Source of the DNA: Gammaproteobacteria bacterium
Lineage (GTDB): Bacteria > Pseudomonadota > Gammaproteobacteria > SZUA-229
Length of the DNA stretch: 6,786 nucleotides
Direction of reading: 5' to 3'
NCBI GenBank assembly: GCA_026998145.1
Contig: JALTRC010000638.1
Coordinates: 1-6,786 of the forward strand
Shown piece after piece: positions 1-5,850 of this stretch (the first letter of the stretch is position 1; each line of letters opens with the position of its first letter). The notes beneath the pieces are model-generated. The model had not been told where the DNA came from and made no database searches. It saw only the letters and a list, made by a program, of their open reading frames with translations. A program made the translations under genes and the position numbers.

Positions 1-1
1 A

Positions 2-79
2 TATCACTACAATAACGAACGACCACACAGCACACTGAACTATATGACACCTGTGGCGTTTGCAAACAGAGCAGCATAA
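2..79 (+). CDS. IS3-family transposase OrfB, C-terminal end (partial)
   Basis: The frame starting at base 2 reads YHYNNERPHSTLNYMTPVAF followed by ANRAA and a TAA stop at 77-79. The pattern YNxxRPHSTLxYxxPxxF is the well-known C-terminal signature of the integrase/transposase catalytic region (rve family) of IS3-type OrfB proteins. It lies just downstream of the last catalytic Glu, which is outside the window. The protein would catalyse excision and integration of the element. Only about 25 residues are visible, so whether the transposase is intact cannot be judged. The stop lies 47 bp before the presumed element end, a normal distance. Confidence 0.82.
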   Translation, partial: YHYNNERPHSTLNYMTPVAFANRAA

Positions 80-100
80 AATGAGTTTCTCATCGGATAA

Positions 101-126
101 TTGGTACTAAATTGGGGGTAAGGTCA
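101..126. repeat. Presumed right terminal inverted repeat of the IS3-family element
   Basis: On the minus strand this segment begins TGACCTTACCCCCAATTTAG. It lies directly after the transposase stop and directly before the hsdS remnant. The TG start and cytosine run match the general look of IS3-family ends. The left partner is outside the window, so the length of the repeat and its inner boundary are estimates. Confidence 0.6.
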
Positions 127-659
127 AACTCTCAAATATTGCCGGAAACGGTGAAATAACAGGTTGTACTACAGATTTTGGCAGTGAGCTACCTAGTCGC
201 GCACGTCGAATCGTAGCCACAGGTGATGTCATCGTTTCGTCAATTGAAGGTTCACTATCCAGTATCGCATTGGTTGGGGGTGAGTACGATCAATCATTGT
301 GTTCAACAGGATTTTATGTCGTTAATTCACAATTTTATAATTCTGAAGCACTACTGGTTTTACTAAAAAGTATTGTGGGACAAATGCTATTAAAGAAAGG
401 CTGTAATGGAACAATTTTGACGGCAATCAATAAAGATGAATTTGCGAATGTGGTATTACCGAAAATAAACAATGCAAAACAACTCGAAATCCAGCAAAAA
501 GTCACCGAATCCTTTAATCTCCGTAAGCAATCCAGGCAGTTGCTGGAAAGCGCAAAAAAAGCGGTAGAAATGGCCATTGAGCAGGATGAAAAAACCGCCA
601 TCGACTGGTTAAAGGGGAAAATAAACTCCATTGGAGTTGGCGATGCCAGGGGATTATAA
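127..659 (+). pseudogene. hsdS: Type I restriction-modification specificity subunit (HsdS), 5'-truncated remnant
   Basis: HsdS is the DNA-recognition subunit of type I restriction-modification enzymes and works with HsdM and HsdR. The open frame continues from inside the IS end to the TAA at 657-659, giving about 177 residues of HsdS-like protein. Visible features are the target-recognition-domain motif SELPSRARRIVATGDVIVSS, then IEGSL, LCSTGFYVVNS and GTILTAINKDEF, and a C-terminal helical stretch rich in Gln, Arg and Lys (roughly the last 55 residues, QQKVTESFNLRKQSRQLLES) of the kind that forms the HsdS coiled coil. Intact HsdS proteins usually have around 400 residues and two recognition domains, so more than half is missing. 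There is no ATG or GTG start in frame after the IS junction; the only early candidate is a TTG at 270, inside the recognition domain with no clear ribosome-binding site. I infer an inactive remnant cut by the IS3-type insertion. Base composition is more AT-rich than in ung and the dsr genes, consistent with acquired DNA. Confidence 0.8.
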
Positions 660-660
660 A
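631..660 (+). promoter_or_regulatory. Weak candidate sigma-70 promoter for ung
   Basis: TTGGAG (631-636) and TATAAA (655-660) are separated by 18 bp and overlap the 3' end of the hsdS remnant. They match the -35 and -10 consensus at 4 and 5 of 6 positions. A transcript would start near 667 and place the 683-703 hairpin in the ung leader. This rests on consensus matching by eye and may be chance. Confidence 0.25.
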
Positions 661-682
661 AAAGAAGGGATAGTATTTCAGG

Positions 683-703
683 GTCGGAGCCACCGGCTCC
701 GAC
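683..703. other. Perfect 9-bp stem-loop between hsdS remnant and ung
   Basis: GTCGGAGCC and GGCTCCGAC form a perfect 9-bp GC-rich stem around a 3-nt loop ACC. Neither strand has a T-run after the stem, so it is not a standard rho-independent terminator. It could be the terminator stem of the former hsdS transcript, an mRNA stabiliser, or a leader structure of ung. Confidence 0.6.
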
Positions 704-732
704 ACCCCATAACGATTATCAAGTGAGAAAGA

Positions 733-1407
733 ATGAGCGGGCAATCATTAACAAATAGCTGGCATGATTTATTAAAGGCGGAATTTGGAAAGGATTACAT
801 GCTGTCCTTAAAACAGTTTTTACGCCAGCAAAAAGATCAGGGCAAAGTCATTCTGCCCCATTCATCTTTATGGTTTAACGCGCTCAATACCACCGCCTAT
901 GAACAGGTAAAAGTGGTGATTTTAGGCCAGGACCCTTACCCCACTCAGGGGCATGCACATGGTTTGTGTTTTTCGGTATTGCCGGATGTTAAACCCCTGC
1001 CCAAATCACTGCTGAATATTTATAAAGAGCTGCAGGATGATCTTGGCATTGTGAACAGCTGCGGCCATTTACAGCCCTGGGCAGAGCAGGGTGTTTTATT
1101 GCTCAATAGTGTGCTGACGGTGGAGCGGGGCAAGCCTAATGCCCATCAGGGGCGAGGTTGGGAGACATTTACCGATAAGATTATCAGTCTGTTAAATGAT
1201 CGTGATGAGCCGATTGTGTTTGTGTTGTGGGGCAGTTACGCGCAGAAAAAAGGCAGTGTGATTAATGCACCACAGCATAAAATCATTCGCTCGCCCCATC
1301 CATCACCCTTGTCTGCCTACCGGGGTTTTTTTGGTAGTAAACCTTTCTCGCAGATTAATCAGTTTTTAGAGCAGCAGGGGCAGCCGCTGATTAACTGGCA
1401 GTTGTAG
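733..1407 (+). CDS. ung: Uracil-DNA glycosylase (family 1)
   Basis: Ung removes uracil from DNA, arising by dCMP deamination or dUMP misincorporation, and starts base-excision repair in the cytoplasm. The 224-residue protein has normal family-1 length and all the expected motifs in order. GQDPYPTQGHAHG at 65-77 is the water-activating loop with catalytic Asp67. LLLNSVLTVERGKPNAHQ lies at 122-139, with Asn126 as the uracil-binding Asn. FVLWGSYAQKKG lies at 163-174. HPSPLSAYRGFFGSKPF at 189-205 is the DNA-intercalating Leu loop with catalytic His189. The ATG at 733 gives the standard N-terminus and has a modest purine-rich stretch (GAGAAAG) just upstream. It stands alone on the plus strand, downstream of the hsdS remnant and convergent with the rhodanese gene, whose stop is one base away. 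I regard it as an intact housekeeping gene with no functional tie to the neighbours. Confidence 0.97.
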   Translation: MSGQSLTNSWHDLLKAEFGKDYMLSLKQFLRQQKDQGKVILPHSSLWFNALNTTAYEQVKVVILGQDPYPTQGHAHGLCFSVLPDVKPLPKSLLNIYKELQDDLGIVNSCGHLQPWAEQGVLLLNSVLTVERGKPNAHQGRGWETFTDKIISLLNDRDEPIVFVLWGSYAQKKGSVINAPQHKIIRSPHPSPLSAYRGFFGSKPFSQINQFLEQQGQPLINWQL

Positions 1408-1408
1408 T

Positions 1409-1873
1409 TTATGACGGCCCCATTTGCTCAGGACTGGGGCCTTTGCTGAAATATGCTTCGGCAATATCTTCATCTACTTCATTTTCATCGCCGTCATACA
1501 TGGGCAGTTCGTAATCAAACCAGCCTCGCAGGCCGGTTTTTAATGAGCTGACATTATTAAATCCCAGCTGCTGCATAACATGGGCAGCCAGTGCGCTGCG
1601 ATTGCCGGAGCGGCAGATAACCACGACTTCTTTATCTCTGGCGGCCGCCAGTGCAGGGACTGTGTCTTCATAACCCCATTCACAGGAGGCTTCTAAAACG
1701 CCCCGTGGTACATTAATGGAATTTTTAATATGTACTGTGTTGTATTCTCTGGCTTCGGTTAAGTCAATGAGCAGCAGGTCCGGGTTTTCTTTGATGCGTT
1801 CCTCCAGGTCCCAGGGAAAGAGTTCTCTGATCTCGGGCAGGACGTCTTCAATTAAACTTTTAAAGGTTTTCAT
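1409..1873 (-). CDS. Single-domain rhodanese-like sulfurtransferase
   Basis: Rhodanese domains carry sulfur as a persulfide on an active-site Cys and pass it to acceptors such as cyanide, thiols or carrier proteins. The 154-residue protein has a helical N-terminus (1-28) and then the domain: LLLIDLTEAREYNTVHIKNS (33-52, the usual D-x-R-E and H-I segment), INVPRGVLE (53-61) and the catalytic loop CRSGNRS with Cys87. It is followed by AAHVMQQLGF and LKTGLRGW. The tail from about 127 is acidic (DGDENEVDEDIAEAYFSKG) and not part of the usual fold. There is no signal peptide, so it is probably cytoplasmic. Its ATG overlaps the TGA of the response regulator gene (ATGA), and AGGA lies 8 nt upstream, suggesting translational coupling. 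As the last gene of the run with dsrN and dsrR, a role in sulfur trafficking for sulfur oxidation is plausible but inferred; a persulfide-sensing partner for the two-component system is another possibility. Confidence 0.9.
   Translation of the reverse strand: MKTFKSLIEDVLPEIRELFPWDLEERIKENPDLLLIDLTEAREYNTVHIKNSINVPRGVLEASCEWGYEDTVPALAAARDKEVVVICRSGNRSALAAHVMQQLGFNNVSSLKTGLRGWFDYELPMYDGDENEVDEDIAEAYFSKGPSPEQMGPS
1416..1444 (+). terminator. Weak candidate terminator for ung inside the rhodanese 3' end
   Basis: GGCCCCA (1416-1422) and TGGGGCC (1435-1441) form a 7-bp GC-rich stem with a 12-nt loop, followed by TTT. It starts 8 bp after the ung stop, the right place for a terminator, but the T-run is short. 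The same bases encode the GPSPEQMGPS tail of the rhodanese on the other strand. Confidence 0.35.
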
Positions 1874-2541
1874 TTTTGGTTTCCTGAAGCATTATTCTGG
1901 CGCAGGCCCTGTTCAACAGCAATAACGGCGGCTTCAACCCGGGAGTGGACTTCCAGTTTGCGCAGGATGGCTTTTACGTGCAGTTTAACCGTGCCATCGG
2001 AAATACCCAGATTGCGTGCAATGACCTTGTTACTTTGACCATCGGCCAGCAGGCATAAAATTTCCAGTTCGCGGGGGGTGAGTTCGGAGAAGGGGGTGTC
2101 CTTCTTTTTTTCAACTATCGGGTCGCCCTGTACCATACGGGCCAGTACATCGGTGAGCCCCTGAGCGACGACATTTTTACCCTTTTCTATATCACGCAGA
2201 GCGCCGACCAGCTCATCCGGCTCCATGTCTTTTAATAAGTAGCCCTGAGCGCCATTGCGTAGCGCTTCTACCAGATCCTGTTCTTCATTACTGGTGGTGA
2301 GCATGACCACGGGAATATTCAGTTCGATTTCCTTTACCTTGCGCAATACTTCCAGTCCGCTCATGTCCGGCATCCGCAAATCCAGCAGAATAATATCCGG
2401 TTGCAGGCTTTCTGCCAGTTGCAGGCCTTCATTGCCTTCGGCGACAGCAGCGATGACTTCTATGCCACGCTGTTCCAGTAGCCCCTGCAGGCCAACGCGA
2501 AACAGTGCGTGATCATCAATCATTAAAACGCGCATACTCAT
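1870..2541 (-). CDS. NarL/FixJ-type response regulator with LuxR-type DNA-binding domain
   Basis: This is a two-component response regulator and transcription factor. From the start chosen here it has 223 residues, normal for the family. The receiver domain (3-120) has the acidic pair Asp9-Asp10, phospho-acceptor Asp54 in ILLDLRMPD, Thr82/Thr83 in VVMLTTS and Lys104 in YLLKD. A linker follows, then a LuxR/NarL helix-turn-helix from about 153 to 210: LTPRELEILCLLADGQSNKV and GISDGTVKLHVKAILRKLEV. The frame is open further upstream inside the kinase gene, but the start at 2541 (MSMRVLMIDDH) is preferred because the receiver fold begins there and GAAAGG lies 9 nt ahead. The neighbouring kinase ends 16 bp upstream and is the obvious partner; the rhodanese start overlaps the stop. 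Targets are unknown. Sequence pattern is closest to NarL/NarP-like regulators, but that does not prove nitrate signalling. Confidence 0.93.
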   Translation of the reverse strand: MSMRVLMIDDHALFRVGLQGLLEQRGIEVIAAVAEGNEGLQLAESLQPDIILLDLRMPDMSGLEVLRKVKEIELNIPVVMLTTSNEEQDLVEALRNGAQGYLLKDMEPDELVGALRDIEKGKNVVAQGLTDVLARMVQGDPIVEKKKDTPFSELTPRELEILCLLADGQSNKVIARNLGISDGTVKLHVKAILRKLEVHSRVEAAVIAVEQGLRQNNASGNQK

Positions 2542-2550
2542 AAATACAGG

Positions 2551-2556
2551 CCTTTC
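2551..2556 (-). promoter_or_regulatory. Ribosome-binding site fixing the response regulator start
   Basis: The minus strand reads GAAAGG here, 9 nt before the ATG at 2541-2539. It lies in the short gap after the kinase stop at 2560-2558. It supports a start at 2541 and not at an upstream in-frame ATG within the kinase gene. Confidence 0.6.
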
Positions 2557-2557
2557 G

Positions 2558-3973
2558 TTAGTGTTGCTGCTCGTGACTGGCAGGCTCAATGACCGACAGT
2601 CTTTCCAGCGGGTCATCATTGGATTCGCTATTATAAGTGAAGTGCAGCTCGATGCGGGTACCTTCTTCAGGGTCGCTTTCGATGCGGCATTCACCACCCA
2701 GATGGGCTGCCCGTTCCTGCATAATGGTCAGGCCCAGATGCTTGCCAGGGTGTTCGCTGGTTTCCGGGATTTCAAAGCCGGTGCCATCATTTTCAATCAG
2801 CACCTGATGTTCGCCGGCTTCATTGGAGCGTAACATGATACGCACATTGTGAGCGCCGCTGTGTTTGCGAATATTATTCATGGCTTCCTGAATAATGCGG
2901 AATATGTGCATTTCCATATTCGGCGGCAGCTCGGAATCCTGCCATTCTTTCTGGAACAATACATGGGTGCCGGATTCCTTGCGGAAGCGGGAGATGAGTT
3001 TTTCAATGGCGGGAATCAGGCCACGTTCATTGATGGGGGTGCGGCAGTGGGCGATCAGTTCTCGTAAATCTGAATAGGCTTCGTCCAGACTGTTTTCCAC
3101 CTGTTCAATACCGCGGATGGATTTGAATTCCGAGGTGGGTTGCAGGGTTTCATCCAGCACCCGCACCTGAAAACGCAGGCTGGCAAGAGTCTGCGCCAGT
3201 GAATCATGCAGCTCATTGGCAATCAAACTGCGTTCCTGCATGATAATGGTGCGGCGGGTTTCCTGATCCAGACGGGCTTTTTCAATGGCCATACTCAGGT
3301 GCCGCGCCAGGGTAATAATCAGTTCTTCGAAATCCTGCTGGCTGGAAAAATAGGGCTGGTCCATTTTAATTCGAATTAAACCCAGGGTGCGTCCCTGATA
3401 GTGCAGTGGCACATAATAGGTTTTATCATCTTCGGATATATTACAGTTCAGCACGCCCGCAAGGCGGGTTAGATCTGGATCATCCTTGATGAAACGATTG
3501 CGGATCAGTTTGCTGATTAAACCTGAATCCAGTTTTATGCGTTTGTTATGGGGGGAATCTTCGTCTATGCCCGCATTGGCCACATAATCCAGCCAGTAGT
3601 TTTCGGTAACCAGCCAGACTGAGATATTATTGGCGCGAAGTGCCTGATAGGTCGAGTCACAGAAGCGGTTGAGCAGGTCCCGTAAATCCCGGCTGGTGTT
3701 CATGCTGACCGCAATATCATAGAGAATATGCTGGGCCTGTGTTTTCTGTTCGATTTTTTTCTGCTGTTGTTTCTGATTGCGAATGGCAATAAAAGAAACC
3801 AGTAAAAAAGAGGCCAGGAGCAGTAGCACTTGCATGATCATTGCAGTGTTTCGCTGCTCGTCTGCGGCTGTGTATAACCAGTAGCTGTTTGCACCAATAG
3901 CGCTTAATAGTATAAACAGTACCGGAATACATTTAATAATTTTAAAGCGCATGTCTGGCAGGGAAGAAAACAT
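2558..3973 (-). CDS. NarX/LiaS-type sensor histidine kinase with two membrane helices and a GAF-like domain
   Basis: This membrane-bound kinase would autophosphorylate and pass the phosphate to the adjacent NarL-type regulator. The 471 residues show two hydrophobic helices (about 13-33 and 43-64) separated by only about 10 residues, so there is almost no periplasmic sensor. A coiled-coil-like, Gln/Lys-rich linker follows (65-82), then a GAF-like region (about 83-232) with a domain end VPLHYQGRTLGLIRI. The HisKA_3 dimerisation box is ERSLIANELHDSLAQTLASL (247-266) with His256 as the phospho-acceptor. The HATPase_c domain has the N-box QEAMNNIRKHSGA (362-374), DGTGF (396-400) and GKHLGLTIMQERAAHLGG (410-427). 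NarX carries a periplasmic nitrate-binding domain of over 100 residues, which is absent here, so the signal is probably intracellular or membrane-borne. dsrR ends 11 bp upstream. The ATG at 3973 has only a weak GAGTGA upstream; Met8 is an alternative start. The ligand is unknown. Confidence 0.92.
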   Translation of the reverse strand: MFSSLPDMRFKIIKCIPVLFILLSAIGANSYWLYTAADEQRNTAMIMQVLLLLASFLLVSFIAIRNQKQQQKKIEQKTQAQHILYDIAVSMNTSRDLRDLLNRFCDSTYQALRANNISVWLVTENYWLDYVANAGIDEDSPHNKRIKLDSGLISKLIRNRFIKDDPDLTRLAGVLNCNISEDDKTYYVPLHYQGRTLGLIRIKMDQPYFSSQQDFEELIITLARHLSMAIEKARLDQETRRTIIMQERSLIANELHDSLAQTLASLRFQVRVLDETLQPTSEFKSIRGIEQVENSLDEAYSDLRELIAHCRTPINERGLIPAIEKLISRFRKESGTHVLFQKEWQDSELPPNMEMHIFRIIQEAMNNIRKHSGAHNVRIMLRSNEAGEHQVLIENDGTGFEIPETSEHPGKHLGLTIMQERAAHLGGECRIESDPEEGTRIELHFTYNSESNDDPLERLSVIEPASHEQQH

Positions 3974-3984
3974 TAATCACTCGA

Positions 3985-4296
3985 TTATTTTTTAGGCGGC
4001 ACGTAATTGGGATCGTTCGGGTTCATAAAAATGAACTGGGGTTCGCCGCCTTCTTCCAGGCTGACAAAGTCCAGGGTCATGCCATGGGCCAGTGGCAGTG
4101 AGACTTCTGAAACGATAATCTCAACACCTTCTGAGGTGAAGCTTTTATCATTTTCCTTGGCATCATCAAAACCCATTCCATAATGCATTTCACCTTCTTT
4201 TTGCGTCACGGCAATACGCAGTGGCAGGCCTTGCAGGTTGCTGGCTTTTGCTGAGGCTTTAATTTGTTTGGCGGCAGCGGCTGTCAGGTAAATCAT
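3985..4296 (-). CDS. dsrR: DsrR-like protein: cysteine-free IscA/HesB-family protein
   Basis: The 103-residue protein has the A-type (IscA/HesB) fold pattern: N-terminal MIYLTAAAAKQIK, then LRIAV, YGMGFDD, the SEGVEIIVSEVSLPLAHGMT segment matching the IscA active-loop region, LDFVSL and FIFMNPNDPNYVPPKK. It contains no cysteine at all. IscA has one Cys after the LRxxV strand and a CGCG pair near the C-terminus; here the chain ends shortly after the NPN that precedes the CGCG motif. This matches DsrR of Allochromatium vinosum, an IscA-like protein reported to lack Fe-S binding and to affect dsr expression. Gene order supports the name: it directly follows dsrN with an ATGA overlap and has a strong AGGAG five bases before its ATG. 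Unlike the A. vinosum cluster, where dsrS follows, a histidine kinase follows here. Confidence 0.85.
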   Translation of the reverse strand: MIYLTAAAAKQIKASAKASNLQGLPLRIAVTQKEGEMHYGMGFDDAKENDKSFTSEGVEIIVSEVSLPLAHGMTLDFVSLEEGGEPQFIFMNPNDPNYVPPKK

Positions 4297-5681
4297 GTTA
4301 TCTCCTGTGGGGATAGTTTATGTTGGCGTACAAGTTGTACAAAACGTTGAGTCCAGTGATTGGCTTCGGTGTCCCGTAAATGGGCATAACAGGCCAGCAG
4401 GTTTTTATAGACAATACCATCATGCTGGCCATCTATGCCCTGTCCACGGAGGATACGATAGGCATAGTTGGTGTCAGGGGCAATGTTTTTCAATGCGGAA
4501 TAATGAAATTCGTGGCCGGCAATAATACTTTCCGGTTGAGGCTTAAAAGGATGCCAGGGATGACGGCCTGTTTCCTGCAGGCGAATATAGCCTCGGCCCT
4601 GTGGGCGTTCATGCATGACTGTATCGGCCTGTATGGCGCCGACCATTTCACAGTGCTCGTTCTGCCATTGCAGCGAGCGGCTTAAATACATTAAGCCGCC
4701 GCATTCCGCATAGCAGGGCAGGCCGTCTTCTATGGCCTGTTTGATTTGTCGGCGCAGGCTTTGATTGGCCTGCAATTCTTTCATACGGGTTTCCGGGAAG
4801 CCACCGCCAATAAACAGGCCGTCAATCTCCGGCAGATTTTCATCTCGAATAGGGTCAATATTAACAAGTTCCGCACCGGCGTTCTCCAGTGCATGTAGAT
4901 CATCGGGATAATAAAAACCAAAGGCGTCATTGCGGGCAATGCCGATGCGTATATCTTTTACCGCCGCTTTTGTGCTGTTTAGGTTAACGGCGGGCAGTGC
5001 AGGGGCCTGGTCAGCAATCTGGCGAATGGCATCAAGGTCAACCTGCTGCTTGAGCAGCTCGCGGATCTGAGCGATTTTTTTATCTGCTGAGTCATCTTCA
5101 TTACTGGGCATAAGTCCCAGGTGACGCTCTTCAATGGACAGTGCCTTGTTCCGGTAGACGGCGCCGACAACGGAAACATCCGTATAGTGTTCAATAACAC
5201 TGCGCAGCTTCTGCTCATGACGGCTGCCGCCCAGCTGGTTGAGGATAACGCCGGCGATCTGTATATGGGGGTCAAATGACTGATAACCCAAAATTAATGG
5301 GGCAATGCCCCGGGTCATGCCGCGGGCATCCAGTACCAGTAATACGGGGGCTTTTAGCAAAGTGGCAAGTGCTGCATTGGAATTGCTGCCATCCAGATCC
5401 AGCCCGTCATAAAGCCCCTTATTGCCTTCAATCAGGCTAATGTCTGCGCCCTGACTATACTGGCTAACCGTATCCTTAATCTCGGTTTCATGCATGGTAT
5501 AAAAATCAAGATTGTGGCAGGGGCGACCAGCTGCCCGGCCCAGCCACATAGGGTCGATATAATCCGGGCCTTTTTTAAAGGGCTGCACAATACTGTTTTC
5601 TGCCAGTGCTGCGCACAGGCCGATGCTGATTGTGGTTTTGCCGGATGATTTATGGGCGGCTGAAATAAGCAGATGTGGCAT
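4293..5681 (-). CDS. dsrN: DsrN: CbiA/CobB-type amidotransferase, presumed siroheme amidase
   Basis: CbiA-family enzymes use glutamine and ATP to amidate carboxylates of tetrapyrroles. In dsr clusters DsrN is held to amidate siroheme to the siro(heme)amide of DsrAB. The 462 residues have the expected two domains. The N-terminal ATP-binding domain starts with SAAHKSSGKTTISIG (7-21, P-loop with Lys15) and includes FKKGPDYIDP (35-44), LIEGNKGLYDG (83-93) and GVILNQLGG (144-152). The C-terminal class I glutamine amidotransferase has GLFIGGGFPE (288-297), the nucleophile Cys327 in CYAECGGLMYL, and the GHEFHYS (389-395) and CYAHLRD (431-437) segments. No cobalamin genes surround it; dsrP lies upstream and dsrR overlaps its stop by ATGA, so dsrN is more likely than cobB or cbiA. 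The ATG at 5681 gives the standard family N-terminus but has no clear ribosome-binding site. A dsrP terminator and a 220-bp spacer lie upstream, so it probably has its own promoter or depends on read-through. Confidence 0.9.
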   Translation of the reverse strand: MPHLLISAAHKSSGKTTISIGLCAALAENSIVQPFKKGPDYIDPMWLGRAAGRPCHNLDFYTMHETEIKDTVSQYSQGADISLIEGNKGLYDGLDLDGSNSNAALATLLKAPVLLVLDARGMTRGIAPLILGYQSFDPHIQIAGVILNQLGGSRHEQKLRSVIEHYTDVSVVGAVYRNKALSIEERHLGLMPSNEDDSADKKIAQIRELLKQQVDLDAIRQIADQAPALPAVNLNSTKAAVKDIRIGIARNDAFGFYYPDDLHALENAGAELVNIDPIRDENLPEIDGLFIGGGFPETRMKELQANQSLRRQIKQAIEDGLPCYAECGGLMYLSRSLQWQNEHCEMVGAIQADTVMHERPQGRGYIRLQETGRHPWHPFKPQPESIIAGHEFHYSALKNIAPDTNYAYRILRGQGIDGQHDGIVYKNLLACYAHLRDTEANHWTQRFVQLVRQHKLSPQEIT

Positions 5682-5751
5682 GGGGATTATGTTCGCAATG
5701 GAATGTAAATAAAGGCGAAATGCTTATCTATAACGTGTATCCCTTTACCCT

Positions 5752-5850
5752 GCCGTTTTTGTTTTGAGTCAGTGGAAGAAACGGTTGTGTAAGGGGCTTT
5801 GTGTTTATTTAGGTTCATTTGCGGACAACTTGTTTTCAAACAAAAACGGC
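5752..5850. repeat. Long-spaced inverted repeat in the dsrP-dsrN spacer
   Basis: On the plus strand GCCGTTTTTGTTTTGA (5752-5767) is matched by TCAAACAAAAACGGC (5836-5850), whose reverse complement is identical except for one missing T. The arms are 68 bp apart. The right arm overlaps the T-run and one stem side of the dsrP terminator. In a minus-strand read-through RNA the terminator tail could pair with the left arm. The 220-bp spacer (5682-5901) holds this, the terminator and a small hairpin; I see no gene in it. No convincing sigma-70 promoter is visible; GTTATAGAT on the minus strand (around 5724-5732) is at best a weak -10. Confidence 0.6.

Larger units (their letters stand above)
1..126 (+). 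mobile_element. Right end of an IS3-family insertion sequence (partial)
   Basis: Only the 3' end of the element lies in the window. It consists of the last codons of an OrfB-type DDE transposase (2-79), a short non-coding tail, and a right-hand terminal repeat ending in CA at 126. Read inward from 126 on the minus strand the end begins TGACCTTACCCCC, which fits the TG...CA ends and C-run of many IS3-family elements. Immediately beyond 126 the sequence turns into hsdS coding sequence with no start codon, so 126/127 is the probable insertion junction. IS3 elements usually make 3-4 bp target duplications; the candidate here is AAC or AACT from 127, but the other copy is outside the window. The exact subgroup cannot be assigned from so little sequence. 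Confidence 0.75.

Noticed and set aside
270..659. A stand-alone small gene starting at TTG 270
   Set aside because: The HsdS-like sequence continues in the same frame upstream of 270 to the IS junction, so this start would lie inside a recognition domain.
335..744. Minus-strand open frames opposite hsdS and the ung leader
   Set aside because: The HsdS reading on the plus strand explains this region, and the minus-strand products show no domain or sensible start context.
2542..2697. A 52-residue N-terminal extension of the response regulator
   Set aside because: The extension reads an alternative frame of the kinase gene, has no receiver-domain similarity, and the start at 2541 has a ribosome-binding site.
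2255..3077. Plus-strand open frames opposite the regulator and kinase genes
   Set aside because: They are antisense shadows with no motifs; the minus-strand products are recognisable families over their full length.
4295..4685. Plus-strand open frames opposite dsrN (4295-4525 and 4380-4685)
   Set aside because: They are antisense to a well-supported gene, show no recognisable domain and have the look of chance frames.
4293..5681. Cobyrinic acid a,c-diamide synthase of cobalamin synthesis (cobB/cbiA)
   Set aside because: The family is the same, but there are no cobalamin genes nearby and the gene sits between dsrP and dsrR, so dsrN is the better name.
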